Below are positions 56,831-64,000 of a DNA stretch of 64,000 nucleotides, piece after piece. The DNA comes from Rhizobium leguminosarum (GTDB lineage: Bacteria; Pseudomonadota; Alphaproteobacteria; Rhizobiales; Rhizobiaceae), in the NCBI RefSeq assembly GCF_004123835.1, contig NZ_MZMU01000012.1, forward strand, positions 952,390-1,016,389. Direction: 5' to 3'. Within the stretch, counting starts at the first letter, position 1; the number at the start of each line of letters is the position of its first letter. Both the position numbers and the translations under genes were made by a program. The notes beneath the pieces are model-generated. The model was not told where the DNA came from. It searched no databases and saw only the letters and a program-made list of their open reading frames with translations.

Positions 56831-57154
56831 TTAGCCGTTTTCAATTAAATAGATGACCAGAGCGGTCCACGCTGAGCCAAGTACAAATACTACCGACCAG
56901 ATACACATTAGCTGCTTTACTACATCATCCCTATTCCTCAAGAGAAGCAAGAATCCAGCAAGTATCATCAGCGGATAAACCTGTGGAGATATCAATAGCA
57001 TTCCTGCCAAAGGGCCACGAAACCGAATAATATCGGAAAGTTCTTCGTTTACGCTTTCGTAATATGCTGCTTGCCTGTGAAGGCAGTAAAAAGAAATAAA
57101 ATAAGCGACAGACAATATTATTATTGATCTTCTTGCTAAATGAATTTTATTCAC
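56831..57154 (-). CDS. Small membrane protein, lower G+C
   Basis: 107 residues from GTG at 57154 (GGGGGA upstream). Three membrane segments: SIIILSVAYFISFYCL (about 10-25), MLLISPQVYPLMILAGFLLLL (about 52-72) and CIWSVVFVLGSAWTALVIYLI (about 84-104). A+T-richer than the surroundings and with different codon usage, indicating transfer. No family is recognised. A longer frame to 57334 lacks a ribosome binding site. The small protein gene at 56680-56811 follows closely and may belong with it. Confidence 0.6.
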   Translation of the reverse strand: MNKIHLARRSIIILSVAYFISFYCLHRQAAYYESVNEELSDIIRFRGPLAGMLLISPQVYPLMILAGFLLLLRNRDDVVKQLMCIWSVVFVLGSAWTALVIYLIENG

Positions 57155-57875
57155 GCTTTTCCCCCAATAGACACGCCATTCGACAGTGGTGTGAGTAATC
57201 CATTGCCGAAGCGAACGAAGGCTTCGGAACATCGGACCAAAAAGAAATGTGTCAGCCGCGAGTGCAACCATTTCATTATGCAAATCAGGCGGGACATTGA
57301 AAGGTTGCGCAACCACGCAAAGAAGCAGGAACAAAAAGTGGAACGGCGATCTCGGTATTCTTCTCGAGCATAGGCAGGACCATTAAAGTCGGCAGCAGCG
57401 TCCGCGAGGAAGGATAAGCGACGTCGATCGAAGAAGGAATGCTTTTCAGATTGATCGCAGCGTCCTTTGCAGGGCTAAAGTCTTTTGCTTTGCGCCACTC
57501 CCGCCAAAAACAGTGACGATGCTGTGGGACCGTGCTGACTTACTTCTTTCCAAGCGGTCGGCCAGAACCACGCTTTTCTGATCTCCGGGTGGGCTTCAGC
57601 CAAAAGAGCCTGGGCATCCATGCCGAGAACCGTTTCATCGCATCGAAAATCTCGACGAGGAAGAGCTGAAACGGCTCGACGAGCTGGTCGCCAAGGTCGC
57701 CAAAGGCAGGGAGCGGAGGCAGCGAATGCAGGACCGTCGAAAAAGGCGGAGGCACGCAAGCGTCCTGTGGTTGCCAAAGCACCGAAGCAAAAACAACGGC
57801 CGCTTGAGAAAGCTAAACTGTGAAATACGATCGGCAATTATATTAAGTTCATTAAATCCAACTCCGTAGGGGAAA
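57155..57875. other. Gene-poor stretch with decayed sequence
   Basis: 721 bases between two lower-G+C membrane protein genes. It holds the broken 3' copy of the iron permease-like gene (57619-57823). The part at 57200-57620 has minus-strand fragments with coding-like composition (for example AHPEIRKAWFWPTAWKEVS near 57530-57590), interrupted by stops, suggesting remains of an unknown gene. No intact gene is supported. Confidence 0.5.
57619..57823 (+). pseudogene. Broken duplicate of the 3' end of the iron permease-like gene
   Basis: The sequence from CATGCCGAGAACCG at 57619 matches 55675 onward of the iron permease-like gene: HAENRFI, IENLDEEELKRLDELVAK, then the Lys/Ala tail (PSKKAEARKR, KAPKQ). 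One base is missing after TTCATCG, shifting the frame, and there are other changes and a deletion in the tail. The first two thirds of the gene, including the membrane segments, are absent. It is therefore a non-functional remnant of a duplication or recombination event. Confidence 0.75.
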
Positions 57876-58277
57876 ATGAACGACTCCCTTCTTAGAGAGC
57901 CGCAGGTCGAACTGTTCTTTCAGGCTTATTTCATAGGAATGGCACTAGGTCATTTGCCATTTTTCTTCGACGATATCGGCTTTATCGCGTTTATTCTAAA
58001 GTTTATTGTTTCGCTACCAATCGTTTTTGTATTGTTTATTTTTTATCGCGTTAAATACATTGAAATAAATTCACGGCCATTTCTTTGGTCATCAATCATT
58101 TTTATAGTAACTTTTTTGCTGATTGTGGCGGCCTTCTTGTTGTTGTCAGGTGGAAGTATTCAGAGGCTGGCCTTGTTAGCTTTTTTCCTAATTATTTCTC
58201 TGCCTTCTGTCCTTGTCGCATGCATCTACTTCACAGTTATGATCAGGCTGCGATTGAGGGGAAAAGCCGTTCGATAG
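57876..58277 (+). CDS. Small membrane protein, lower G+C
   Basis: 133 residues, four predicted membrane segments (about 14-34, 37-58, 71-93 and 99-122), short loops and a basic C-terminus (RLRLRGKAVR). ATG at 57876 has GGGGAAA upstream. A+T-rich with rare codons for this genome (ATA, TTA, TTT), a strong sign of horizontal transfer. No family is recognised. Together with the membrane protein at 56831-57154 it brackets the broken iron permease copy. Confidence 0.65.
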   Translation: MNDSLLREPQVELFFQAYFIGMALGHLPFFFDDIGFIAFILKFIVSLPIVFVLFIFYRVKYIEINSRPFLWSSIIFIVTFLLIVAAFLLLSGGSIQRLALLAFFLIISLPSVLVACIYFTVMIRLRLRGKAVR

Positions 58278-58304
58278 ATTCTCGACGGAGAGGTGTGCCG
58301 GCAG

Positions 58305-58328
58305 AAAAACGGCGCCCGCACGGGCGCC
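58305..58328 (-). terminator. Rho-independent terminator of purB
   Basis: GGCGCCCG and CGGGCGCC pair around CA; on the minus strand the stem is followed by TTTTT. It lies 25 bases past the purB stop. Confidence 0.8.
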
Positions 58329-58352
58329 GCTATATCGTTGATTGCAGATCGC

Positions 58353-59660
58353 TCAGGCGTTGCCAAAGACGCGGCGGAAGATCGTGTCGACGTGTTTGGT
58401 ATGGTAGCCGAGGTCGAATTTTTCGCGGATGTCTTCCTCGGAGAGGGCAGCGCGGACTTCGGCGTCGGCAAGCAGCTCCTCCAGAAAATCCTTGCCCTGT
58501 TCCCATACCTTCATGGCGTTGCGCTGCACCAGGCGGTAGGCGTCCTCGCGGGAGGTGCCGGCCTGGGTCAGTGCCAGCAGGACACGCTGCGAATGGACGA
58601 GGCCGCGGAACTTGTTGAGGTTCTTTTCCATGTTCTCAGGGTAGACCAGCAGCTTCTCGATGACGCCGGCAAGCCGCGACAGGGCGAAATCGAGCGTCAC
58701 TGTGGCATCGGGGCCGATCATGCGCTCGACCGAGGAATGCGAGATATCGCGCTCGTGCCAGAGGGCGACGTTTTCCATCGCCGGCATGGCGTAGGATCGG
58801 ACCATGCGGGCAAGGCCCGTCAGGTTTTCGGTCAGAACCGGGTTGCGCTTGTGCGGCATGGCCGAAGAGCCCTTCTGGCCGGGCGAGAAATATTCCTCGG
58901 CCTCCAGCACCTCGGTGCGCTGCAGGTGGCGGATTTCGGTCGCCAGCCGCTCGATCGACGAGGCAACGACGCCAAGGGTGGCGAAATACATGGCGTGGCG
59001 GTCACGCGGGATGACCTGCGTCGAGACCGGCTCGGCCTTCAGGCCAAGCGCCTCGGCGACATGTTCCTCGACGCGCGGATCGATATTGGCGAAGGTGCCG
59101 ACGGCGCCCGAGATGGCGCAGGTCGCGACTTCCTCGCGGGCGGCGACGAGGCGCTGGCGGCAGCGCTCGAATTCGGCATAGGCGAGCGCCAGCTTGACAC
59201 CGAAGGTGGTGGGCTCGGCATGGATGCCGTGCGAACGGCCGATGGTGACGGTGTCCTTGTGTTCGAAGGCGCGGCTTTTCAGCGCCTCTAGCAGCCGGTC
59301 GATATCGGCAAGCAGAATGTCGGTGGCGCGCACCAGCTGGACGTTGAAGCAGGTGTCGAGCACGTCGGACGAGGTCATGCCCTGGTGGACGAAGCGCGCA
59401 TCCGGGCCGACGATCTCGGCGAGGTGGGTAAGGAAGGCGATGACGTCATGCTTGGTGACGGCCTCGATCTCATCGATGCGGTCAACGTCGAAGGTGGCGG
59501 CGCCGCCTTTCTCCCAGATCGTCTTTGCCGCCGATTTCGGGATGACGCCGAGTTCGGCCAGCGCGTCGCAGGCATGCGCCTCGATCTCGAACCAGATGCG
59601 GAACTTGGTTTCGGGAGACCAGATGGCGACCATTTCGGGCCGGGAATAACGCGGGATCAT
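58353..59660 (-). CDS. purB: Adenylosuccinate lyase
   Basis: 435 residues. Cleaves SAICAR (the PurC product) and adenylosuccinate. Visible: IPRYSRPEMVAIWSPETKFRIWFEIEAHA, the catalytic TSSDVLDTCFNVQL with His/Ser residues, RSHGIHAEPTTFGVKLA, and the superfamily signature GSSAMPHKRNPVLTENL. ATG at 59660. It has its own terminator and reads in the same direction as purC-purS-kptA-purQ and purL, but is separated from them by the accessory patch. Confidence 0.97.
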   Translation of the reverse strand: MIPRYSRPEMVAIWSPETKFRIWFEIEAHACDALAELGVIPKSAAKTIWEKGGAATFDVDRIDEIEAVTKHDVIAFLTHLAEIVGPDARFVHQGMTSSDVLDTCFNVQLVRATDILLADIDRLLEALKSRAFEHKDTVTIGRSHGIHAEPTTFGVKLALAYAEFERCRQRLVAAREEVATCAISGAVGTFANIDPRVEEHVAEALGLKAEPVSTQVIPRDRHAMYFATLGVVASSIERLATEIRHLQRTEVLEAEEYFSPGQKGSSAMPHKRNPVLTENLTGLARMVRSYAMPAMENVALWHERDISHSSVERMIGPDATVTLDFALSRLAGVIEKLLVYPENMEKNLNKFRGLVHSQRVLLALTQAGTSREDAYRLVQRNAMKVWEQGKDFLEELLADAEVRAALSEEDIREKFDLGYHTKHVDTIFRRVFGNA

Positions 59661-59700
59661 GGGCGGCTGCCTTCACTTCAAGAGGTTTGAGCGTCTAAGA

Positions 59701-59748
59701 CGCAATTCCGGACGCAAAACCGCTGGGCACTTTTGCTGAAATTGCTTT
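59701..59748. repeat. Short palindromic intergenic repeat
   Basis: AATTCCGGACGCAAAACCGCT and GGGCACTTTTGCTGAAATT form imperfect inverted arms, the AAAACCGCT/ACTTTTG core being that of the element at 1162-1208. It lies upstream of purB. Confidence 0.65.
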
Positions 59749-59778
59749 AGGCCCCTGTAGCAAAGACGGGCGGCAATC

Positions 59779-60294
59779 TCAACGCATGCGTTTGGCAAGA
59801 TGATAGCTGCTTGCGACAAGACAGACGAGGCCGAGCGGCAGGAAGAGGCGCAGGCCGATCACCAGGAACTGATAGACGGCGCTGATACTGGTGAAGACGA
59901 ACTGGAAGGCCCAGACGATACTGCCGAAAGGCGCATGCCAGCGCGCATAGAACATCCGGTATTCCATGGCGAAGAGGAAGGCGGTCATCAGGATCGTGGC
60001 CGCTGTCAGCGTCACGAAAAAAGCGGCAAAACGCGTTTCCAGCGGCCTGTCAAAGGCGAGGAAGCGGGCGACCGGCAGGGCAAACGGCCAGGCAAACAGG
60101 CCGCCGGCGAAATAGAGTGCTGCGACCTCGGCAAGGCGGCTCGTCTGCAGGCCATTGCGCAGGTAAAGGCCGAGCATGGCGGCGGCGAGCATCTGCATGC
60201 CCCAAAGCAACGCACCGGCGATCAGGTCAGGGTAGGGCGGCCGTGCAGCTCTTAGACGATCCATCCGGGGGCGATCCGTCCTTGGGCGATCCAT
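59779..60294 (-). CDS. Conserved hypothetical membrane protein
   Basis: 171 residues. Four membrane segments (about 25-46, 55-75, 88-110 and 125-165 including a longer final hydrophobic region). The first 18 residues are made from a short DNA repeat (GATCGxCC) encoding MDRPRTDRPRMDRLRAARP; ATG at 60264 would omit most of it and may be the true start. No known family. It begins three bases after the stop of the DUF2259 gene, so both and rpe are probably one operon. Confidence 0.7.
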   Translation of the reverse strand: MDRPRTDRPRMDRLRAARPPYPDLIAGALLWGMQMLAAAMLGLYLRNGLQTSRLAEVAALYFAGGLFAWPFALPVARFLAFDRPLETRFAAFFVTLTAATILMTAFLFAMEYRMFYARWHAPFGSIVWAFQFVFTSISAVYQFLVIGLRLFLPLGLVCLVASSYHLAKRMR

Positions 60295-60297
60295 GGC

Positions 60298-61023
60298 TCA
60301 GGGATGAACCGGGACGGCAATCCAGCGTCCGTTCCTGTCGGCATCGAAGGCCAGGACGAGGGCGATGTGAACCTGGTTTCCGCCTTCCGGCTGATAGACC
60401 ACGGCGCCGCCGATCCGGTATTCGACGGAACATACGCGCTCGGCCGGAACTGCAGTGGCCTGGCGCGCCGCCTGCCGGTTCGGAGCGCCTTCCTTTTCGA
60501 TCATCTGCAGGCTGAAGCCGATGACCCGTTTGTTGACCGCAGCGCAATCCTTCGGCGTCGGGACCGGCATTTCGCCGAGCGAGAGCGTATAGGGCGATTT
60601 CGGCGGACCATCAGTCGCAAGCGTCGTGTACCGGATCGTCTTCGAAGGGGAGCCGAGTTCGGTCGGCGGATTGAAGGCGGCGATCAGGCCGGGATTGGTC
60701 AGAAGATCGTATTTGTCCATCTGGCTGCGCGCCGCCGTCAGGTTCTGCCGCCGCGCCTTGGAGAGATTGGCGTCCTTGTCGGTCAGTTCAGTATGGAAGG
60801 GTGTGGCCTCGAGATAGTGGCCGTCTTCGGTATCGATGAAATAGGTGTTGGAGTAGGGAAGGTTGCCGCTCTCCTCGATGCCGAACTCCTGAAATCCGAA
60901 GACCTTGCCGTCGGCGGAAAAGCCGATCGGCTGAATATTGGCGATATCGCCGGCAAGTGACAGGCCGGGCAGGCCGGCAAATGCGGCAGCAAGCATGCCA
61001 CCGATGATCAGACGTTTTTTCAT
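60298..61023 (-). CDS. DUF2259 secreted protein
   Basis: 241 residues. Signal peptide MKKRLIIGGMLAAAFAGLPGLSLAG predicts periplasmic location. The mature protein starts DIANIQPIGFSADGKVFGFQEFGIEESGN, characteristic of DUF2259, and ends with a beta-rich VHIALVLAFDADRNGRWIAVPVHP. Function unknown. ATG at 61023 overlaps the rpe stop (ATGA), so the gene is translationally coupled to rpe. Confidence 0.88.
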   Translation of the reverse strand: MKKRLIIGGMLAAAFAGLPGLSLAGDIANIQPIGFSADGKVFGFQEFGIEESGNLPYSNTYFIDTEDGHYLEATPFHTELTDKDANLSKARRQNLTAARSQMDKYDLLTNPGLIAAFNPPTELGSPSKTIRYTTLATDGPPKSPYTLSLGEMPVPTPKDCAAVNKRVIGFSLQMIEKEGAPNRQAARQATAVPAERVCSVEYRIGGAVVYQPEGGNQVHIALVLAFDADRNGRWIAVPVHP

Positions 61024-61697
61024 GCTCGTGCCCCTTCGGCTGCCTGACGCAGATCGGCGACAGTCCGGCGATAATCCTCGACCGTATCGCCCTTGAAAAT
61101 TGCCGATCCGGCGACGAGGACGTTGCCGCCCGCCCGCGCGATATCAGGCGCCGTTTCCACCGTGACGCCGCCATCGACCTCGAGTTCGATCGGCCGATCA
61201 CCGATCAGTGACTTTGCCGCCGCGATCTTCTTCGCCATCGCCGGAATGAACTTCTGCCCACCGAAGCCGGGATTGACCGACATGATCAAGATGAGATCGA
61301 CATCATCGAGCACGTTCTCGATGGCGCTGAGCGGTGTCGCCGGATTGATCGTCACTCCGACCTTCTTGCCGAGATTGCGGATGGTCTGCAGCGAACGGTG
61401 CAGATGCGGTCCGGCTTCGGCATGGACGGTGATACGGTCGCAGCCGGCCTTGGCGAAGGCTTCGAGATAGTCGTCTACCGGCGAGATCATCAGGTGGCAG
61501 TCGAAGGTGGCTGATGTATAGGAGCGAAGCGACTTGATGACATCGGGGCCGAAGGAGATGTTCGGCACGAAATGCCCGTCCATCACGTCGAGATGAATCC
61601 AGTCGGCGCCGGCGGCCGTCACGTCGCGCACCTCCTCGCCGAGCCTGGCGAAATCCGCCGCGAGGATCGAGGGGGCAATGCGAATGGGCAGCGTCAT
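61020..61697 (-). CDS. rpe: Ribulose-phosphate 3-epimerase
   Basis: 225 residues. Interconverts ribulose 5-phosphate and xylulose 5-phosphate. TIM-barrel motifs: IAPSILAADFARLGEE, WIHLDVMDGHFVPNISFGP (metal-binding His/Asp), LMSVNPGFGGQKFIP, ELEVDGGVTVETAPDIARAGGNVLVAGSAIF. ATG at 61697 has GGAG nine bases upstream. First gene of a probable three-gene operon with the DUF2259 gene and the membrane protein gene. Confidence 0.97.
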   Translation of the reverse strand: MTLPIRIAPSILAADFARLGEEVRDVTAAGADWIHLDVMDGHFVPNISFGPDVIKSLRSYTSATFDCHLMISPVDDYLEAFAKAGCDRITVHAEAGPHLHRSLQTIRNLGKKVGVTINPATPLSAIENVLDDVDLILIMSVNPGFGGQKFIPAMAKKIAAAKSLIGDRPIELEVDGGVTVETAPDIARAGGNVLVAGSAIFKGDTVEDYRRTVADLRQAAEGARA

Positions 61698-61761
61698 CAA
61701 ATCTTACTCCGTATGGGCCGCCATTTGAGCGCGGGGCCCGAATTCAAGGCCGGCGCGCCGC

Positions 61762-62844
61762 TCATTGCGTCGGCGCGGCAGGTGGAAAAAAGCCGTTGCC
61801 CCGCCATTCGAGCAGGCGGTAGGGGTTTTGCGAAAGTTCATGCGCACCGGTGAAGGCAATTGTGCCGACCGGCGTCTGGAATGTCGCGTCGAGAAGTGCC
61901 TCCTGGAGTGGCTTGCCCGCCGCAGCGGCGGCTTGTCCCGCCTGGCCGGCAATGAGGGCGGCGGCCAGCGACGGCAGGACATAACCTTCCGGCTCGATGC
62001 CTTTGGCGCGCAGCGCGTCGGCCGCAGCCGTGCCTTCCGGCAGGATAGCGTATTCTGGCAGGGCGACGGCGCGCACGCCGGCATCAAGCGGCAGCGGCTG
62101 GTCGGCAGCGCGCATAGCATCGCCGCCGAGGATGGACAGCTGGATGTTCTCGGCCTTGGCGTCGCGGGCGATGACGGCGACGTCGTTGCGGTCGCCGCCG
62201 ATGAAGACCCTGGTGGCGCCGGCCCGTTTCAGGCGGCGGACGAGGGCGATCTGCTGTTCCTGTCCCGGCCGGTAGGTGTCGGTAAAGACCGGCTTCAGGC
62301 CGTTCTGCTCCAGTGCATTGCGTACCGCTTCCGTCAGTTCGCGACCATGGATGGTACCGTCCTCGATCAGGGCGATCGGATCGGCGGCCCAGTCTTTCAG
62401 GATCACCTCGATGACCTTTGCCGCCTCGGCACCGTCGGCGGGCGCCGCCCGGAAAAGCGGCCAGCCGTTCTTCAGCGCATCCTCCATCAGGATGCGGGAG
62501 CGCACGGAGACGGTGATCGCCGGAATATTGGCGTCCTTCAGCTTCGGCAGCGCGCCTTCCAGCGTCTCGCTGCAGAGAAAGCCGACCGCGACCTGCACCT
62601 TGGCATTGACAAGCGCATCGGCGACCGCGGCACCACTATTGTCCTCGCAGGTCTCGTTGATGGCGACGAGGGTATTTCCGGACTGTTGGATCTCGAAACC
62701 GGCGCCGGCGGCAATCTGGGCGCCGAGGAGGGCGAGCGGTCCGTTCTGAGGGGCGACGACACCGATCGTCACGCCGGCCGCATGGCTTTCAGCCGCCGCT
62801 CCCAGCAGCGCCAGAAAAGCTGCTATGCCACGCAGGTTGATCAT
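61762..62844 (-). CDS. Branched-chain amino acid-type periplasmic binding protein
   Basis: 360 residues. Signal peptide (INLRGIAAFLALLGAAAESHA), then a type I periplasmic binding fold: VTIGVVAPQNGPLALLGAQIAAGAGFEI, VQVAVGFLCSETLEGALPKLKD, IALIEDGTIHGRELTEAV and GGDRNDVAVIARDAKA. Related to LivK/Leu-Ile-Val binding proteins and AmiC-type receptors. No permease or ATPase gene is next to it, so it is an orphan; the ligand is unknown. It ends 64 bases before rpe. Confidence 0.88.
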   Translation of the reverse strand: MINLRGIAAFLALLGAAAESHAAGVTIGVVAPQNGPLALLGAQIAAGAGFEIQQSGNTLVAINETCEDNSGAAVADALVNAKVQVAVGFLCSETLEGALPKLKDANIPAITVSVRSRILMEDALKNGWPLFRAAPADGAEAAKVIEVILKDWAADPIALIEDGTIHGRELTEAVRNALEQNGLKPVFTDTYRPGQEQQIALVRRLKRAGATRVFIGGDRNDVAVIARDAKAENIQLSILGGDAMRAADQPLPLDAGVRAVALPEYAILPEGTAAADALRAKGIEPEGYVLPSLAAALIAGQAGQAAAAAGKPLQEALLDATFQTPVGTIAFTGAHELSQNPYRLLEWRGNGFFPPAAPTQ

Positions 62845-63026
62845 GAAAGGCGGAGATCCCTAGCCATCGTCCATGCCCTTTTATCCGCAAGGCCGCGATC
62901 GTCAAAGAAAAACAAGCGCAACACAGCGCTTTTCACCGGTCCTATTGTAGAAAAGGTAACCGATGCTCGCCATATTGGCGCGATGGCAAGACAATCCAGG
63001 CATAAAGCGCGCGCACGGAGAAGCAG

Positions 63027-63521
63027 GTGTTGAACAGGCAGCATATCGACCCCGGCCTTTATCGCGATGCCATGAGCCGGTATGCCGGCCATGTGCAGCT
63101 CGTGACGACGGCGATGGGCGAGTTGCGTCGCGGCGTCACCATCACCGCCGCCTGCTCGGTCTCGGACAATCCGGCCTCGGTGCTGATCTGCCTCAACAAC
63201 ACCAATCCGAAGAACGAGATCTTCTTCCGTAGCGGCGTCTTCGTGCTCAACACGCTTGGCGCCCATCACCAGGCCGTTGCCGACGCTTTCTCCGGGCGCA
63301 CCGCGCTTACCAATGACGACCGCTTCGCCAGCGCCCGTTTCGACACACTCGTCACCGGCGCGCCGGTTCTCTTCGATGCGCTCGCCGCCTTCGATTGCCG
63401 GGTGATCGACATCAAGGAAATGCCGACGCACAATGTCATCTTCGGCGAGGTCGCGGCTGTCCGCTTCAGCGAAAAACACCCGGCGCTGATCTATTTGAAC
63501 CGGGATTATCACGCGCTGTAA
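63027..63521 (+). CDS. Flavin reductase family protein
   Basis: 164 residues. FMN-binding split-barrel: HVQLVTTAMGELRRGVTITAACSVSDNPASVLICLNNTNPKNEIFF binds the flavin; GVFVLNTLGAHHQAVADAFSG follows. Supplies reduced flavin to a monooxygenase partner; none is in the window. GTG at 63027 has GGAG six bases upstream. Divergent from the orphan binding protein gene and 29 bases ahead of the TfoX-N gene. Confidence 0.9.
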   Translation: MLNRQHIDPGLYRDAMSRYAGHVQLVTTAMGELRRGVTITAACSVSDNPASVLICLNNTNPKNEIFFRSGVFVLNTLGAHHQAVADAFSGRTALTNDDRFASARFDTLVTGAPVLFDALAAFDCRVIDIKEMPTHNVIFGEVAAVRFSEKHPALIYLNRDYHAL

Positions 63522-63550
63522 TCCGGCTTGCGAATTCGAGGAAGCAGAGA

Positions 63551-63868
63551 ATGGACAATGCCGGGATCGAGGAAATGTTTCAAGGGCTTGGCCCCGTCAC
63601 CGTCAAGCGCATGTTCGGCGGCAAAGGCATCTATCATCTCGGGCGCATCATCGCGCTCGAAGTGCGCGACGAAATGCTGCTGAAGGCCGACGAGACGAGC
63701 GCCCCGGAGTTTGCCGCCGCCGGCGCCACGCAATGGACTTATGAGGGCAAAAAGGGCAAGCCGGTAAAAATGCCCTACTGGTCGATCCCCGACGAGGCCT
63801 ACGACGATCCCGATCTGATGGCGAAATGGGTGCGGCTTGCCTATGAGGCGTCGCTTCGCGCCGAATAG
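63551..63868 (+). CDS. TfoX N-terminal domain protein
   Basis: 105 residues. The domain is shown by MFQGLGPVTVKRMFGGKGIYHLGRIIALEVRDEMLLKADE and YWSIPDEAYDDPDLMAKWVRLAYEASL. This domain is half of the competence regulator TfoX/Sxy, but stand-alone copies are common in alphaproteobacteria and have no known role. ATG at 63551 follows AGAGA. The stop at 63868 lies directly beside the end of the transposase reading frame, so the inserted element may have set or changed the C-terminus. Confidence 0.85.
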   Translation: MDNAGIEEMFQGLGPVTVKRMFGGKGIYHLGRIIALEVRDEMLLKADETSAPEFAAAGATQWTYEGKKGKPVKMPYWSIPDEAYDDPDLMAKWVRLAYEASLRAE

Positions 63869-64000
63869 CTAGATGTGGAGCCTCAACAGGTTGTCTCGGT
63901 TGAGACCGAGGCGACCGATGGGTGTTTTTGATTTCAGGCTACCATGAGGACGATGCCAATTGTACATGTGGGTCCAGTTTGGCAGATGGGCTTTTCGGTG
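63869..64000 (-). mobile_element. IS481-type transposase, C-terminal end (runs off the right edge)
   Basis: The minus strand reads openly from the edge to TAG at 63869. The last residues, NWHRPHGSLKSKTPIGRLGL followed by a short tail NRDNLLRLHI, are the C-terminal part of DDE transposases of the IS481/rve type, in which the NxxRPHxSL motif follows the catalytic Glu. The end of the coding part touches the TfoX-N stop codon, so no long terminal inverted repeat is visible between them. The rest of the element is outside the window. Confidence 0.85.

Overview
The window reads as a chromosomal segment of a fast-growing rhizobium, most likely the Rhizobium leguminosarum/etli group. This rests on the high G+C coding bias, alphaproteobacterial protein types (CckA, a DksA with one zinc-ligand cysteine, CGFS glutaredoxin next to BolA, PurS/PurQ/PurL), a TTG-N11-CAA SOS box before recA, and typical rhizobial intergenic palindromes including a RIME-like element. 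No tRNA, rRNA, CRISPR array or prophage was seen. The species assignment is inference.

Layout. 1-4.5 kb: the tail of a small divergent gene, an Hpt phosphotransfer protein behind CtrA-like boxes, a 2Fe-2S ferredoxin, a DUF922 secreted protein and the folate operon folP-folB-folK. 4.6-11.3 kb: a secreted hypothetical protein, the YcjX/YcjF-like pair, a SixA-like phosphatase, dksA, a DUF1062 protein and a FliO-like membrane protein. 11.6-20.6 kb: the hybrid kinase CckA, a RIME-like repeat, psuG-psuK (pseudouridine breakdown), recA and alaS. 20.9-31.7 kb: an AraC/GyrI-type regulator, a glutathione transferase, a frameshifted GNAT gene, icd, a FUSC-family exporter, trmJ-murI, an MFS transporter and a HerA-like ATPase. 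31.7-43.2 kb: vapBC, rpsD, glsA, ttcA, two tandem inositol-monophosphatase-family genes, a GNAT protein, a BAAT-type hydrolase, two tandem Bcr/CflA-type efflux pumps, grxD, a small basic protein and a membrane alpha/beta hydrolase.

43.2-59.7 kb is organised around purine synthesis on the minus strand: purB, then purC-purS-kptA-purQ, then purL-bolA. Inserted among these are a frameshifted lipid A deacylase-like gene, a MocR regulator divergent from a DUF1127 gene, a PAS-GGDEF-EAL protein and an accessory patch (55.3-58.3 kb). 59.7-64 kb: two conserved hypothetical proteins with rpe, an orphan periplasmic binding protein, a flavin reductase, a TfoX-N protein, and the end of an IS481-type transposase running off the window.

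The most unusual parts are: (i) 55.3-58.3 kb, where a broken second copy of the 3' end of an iron-permease-like gene lies beyond a patch holding small lower-G+C membrane proteins and a 43-codon gene with a near-ideal ribosome binding site; (ii) the tRNA-splicing-type 2'-phosphotransferase gene kptA, whose stop codon overlaps the purQ start; (iii) two genes (GNAT and lipid A deacylase) each broken by one apparent single-base frameshift; (iv) CtrA-like sites before an Hpt protein in the same window as CckA. I see no convincing new multi-gene defence or biosynthetic system; the accessory patch is the best place to look.
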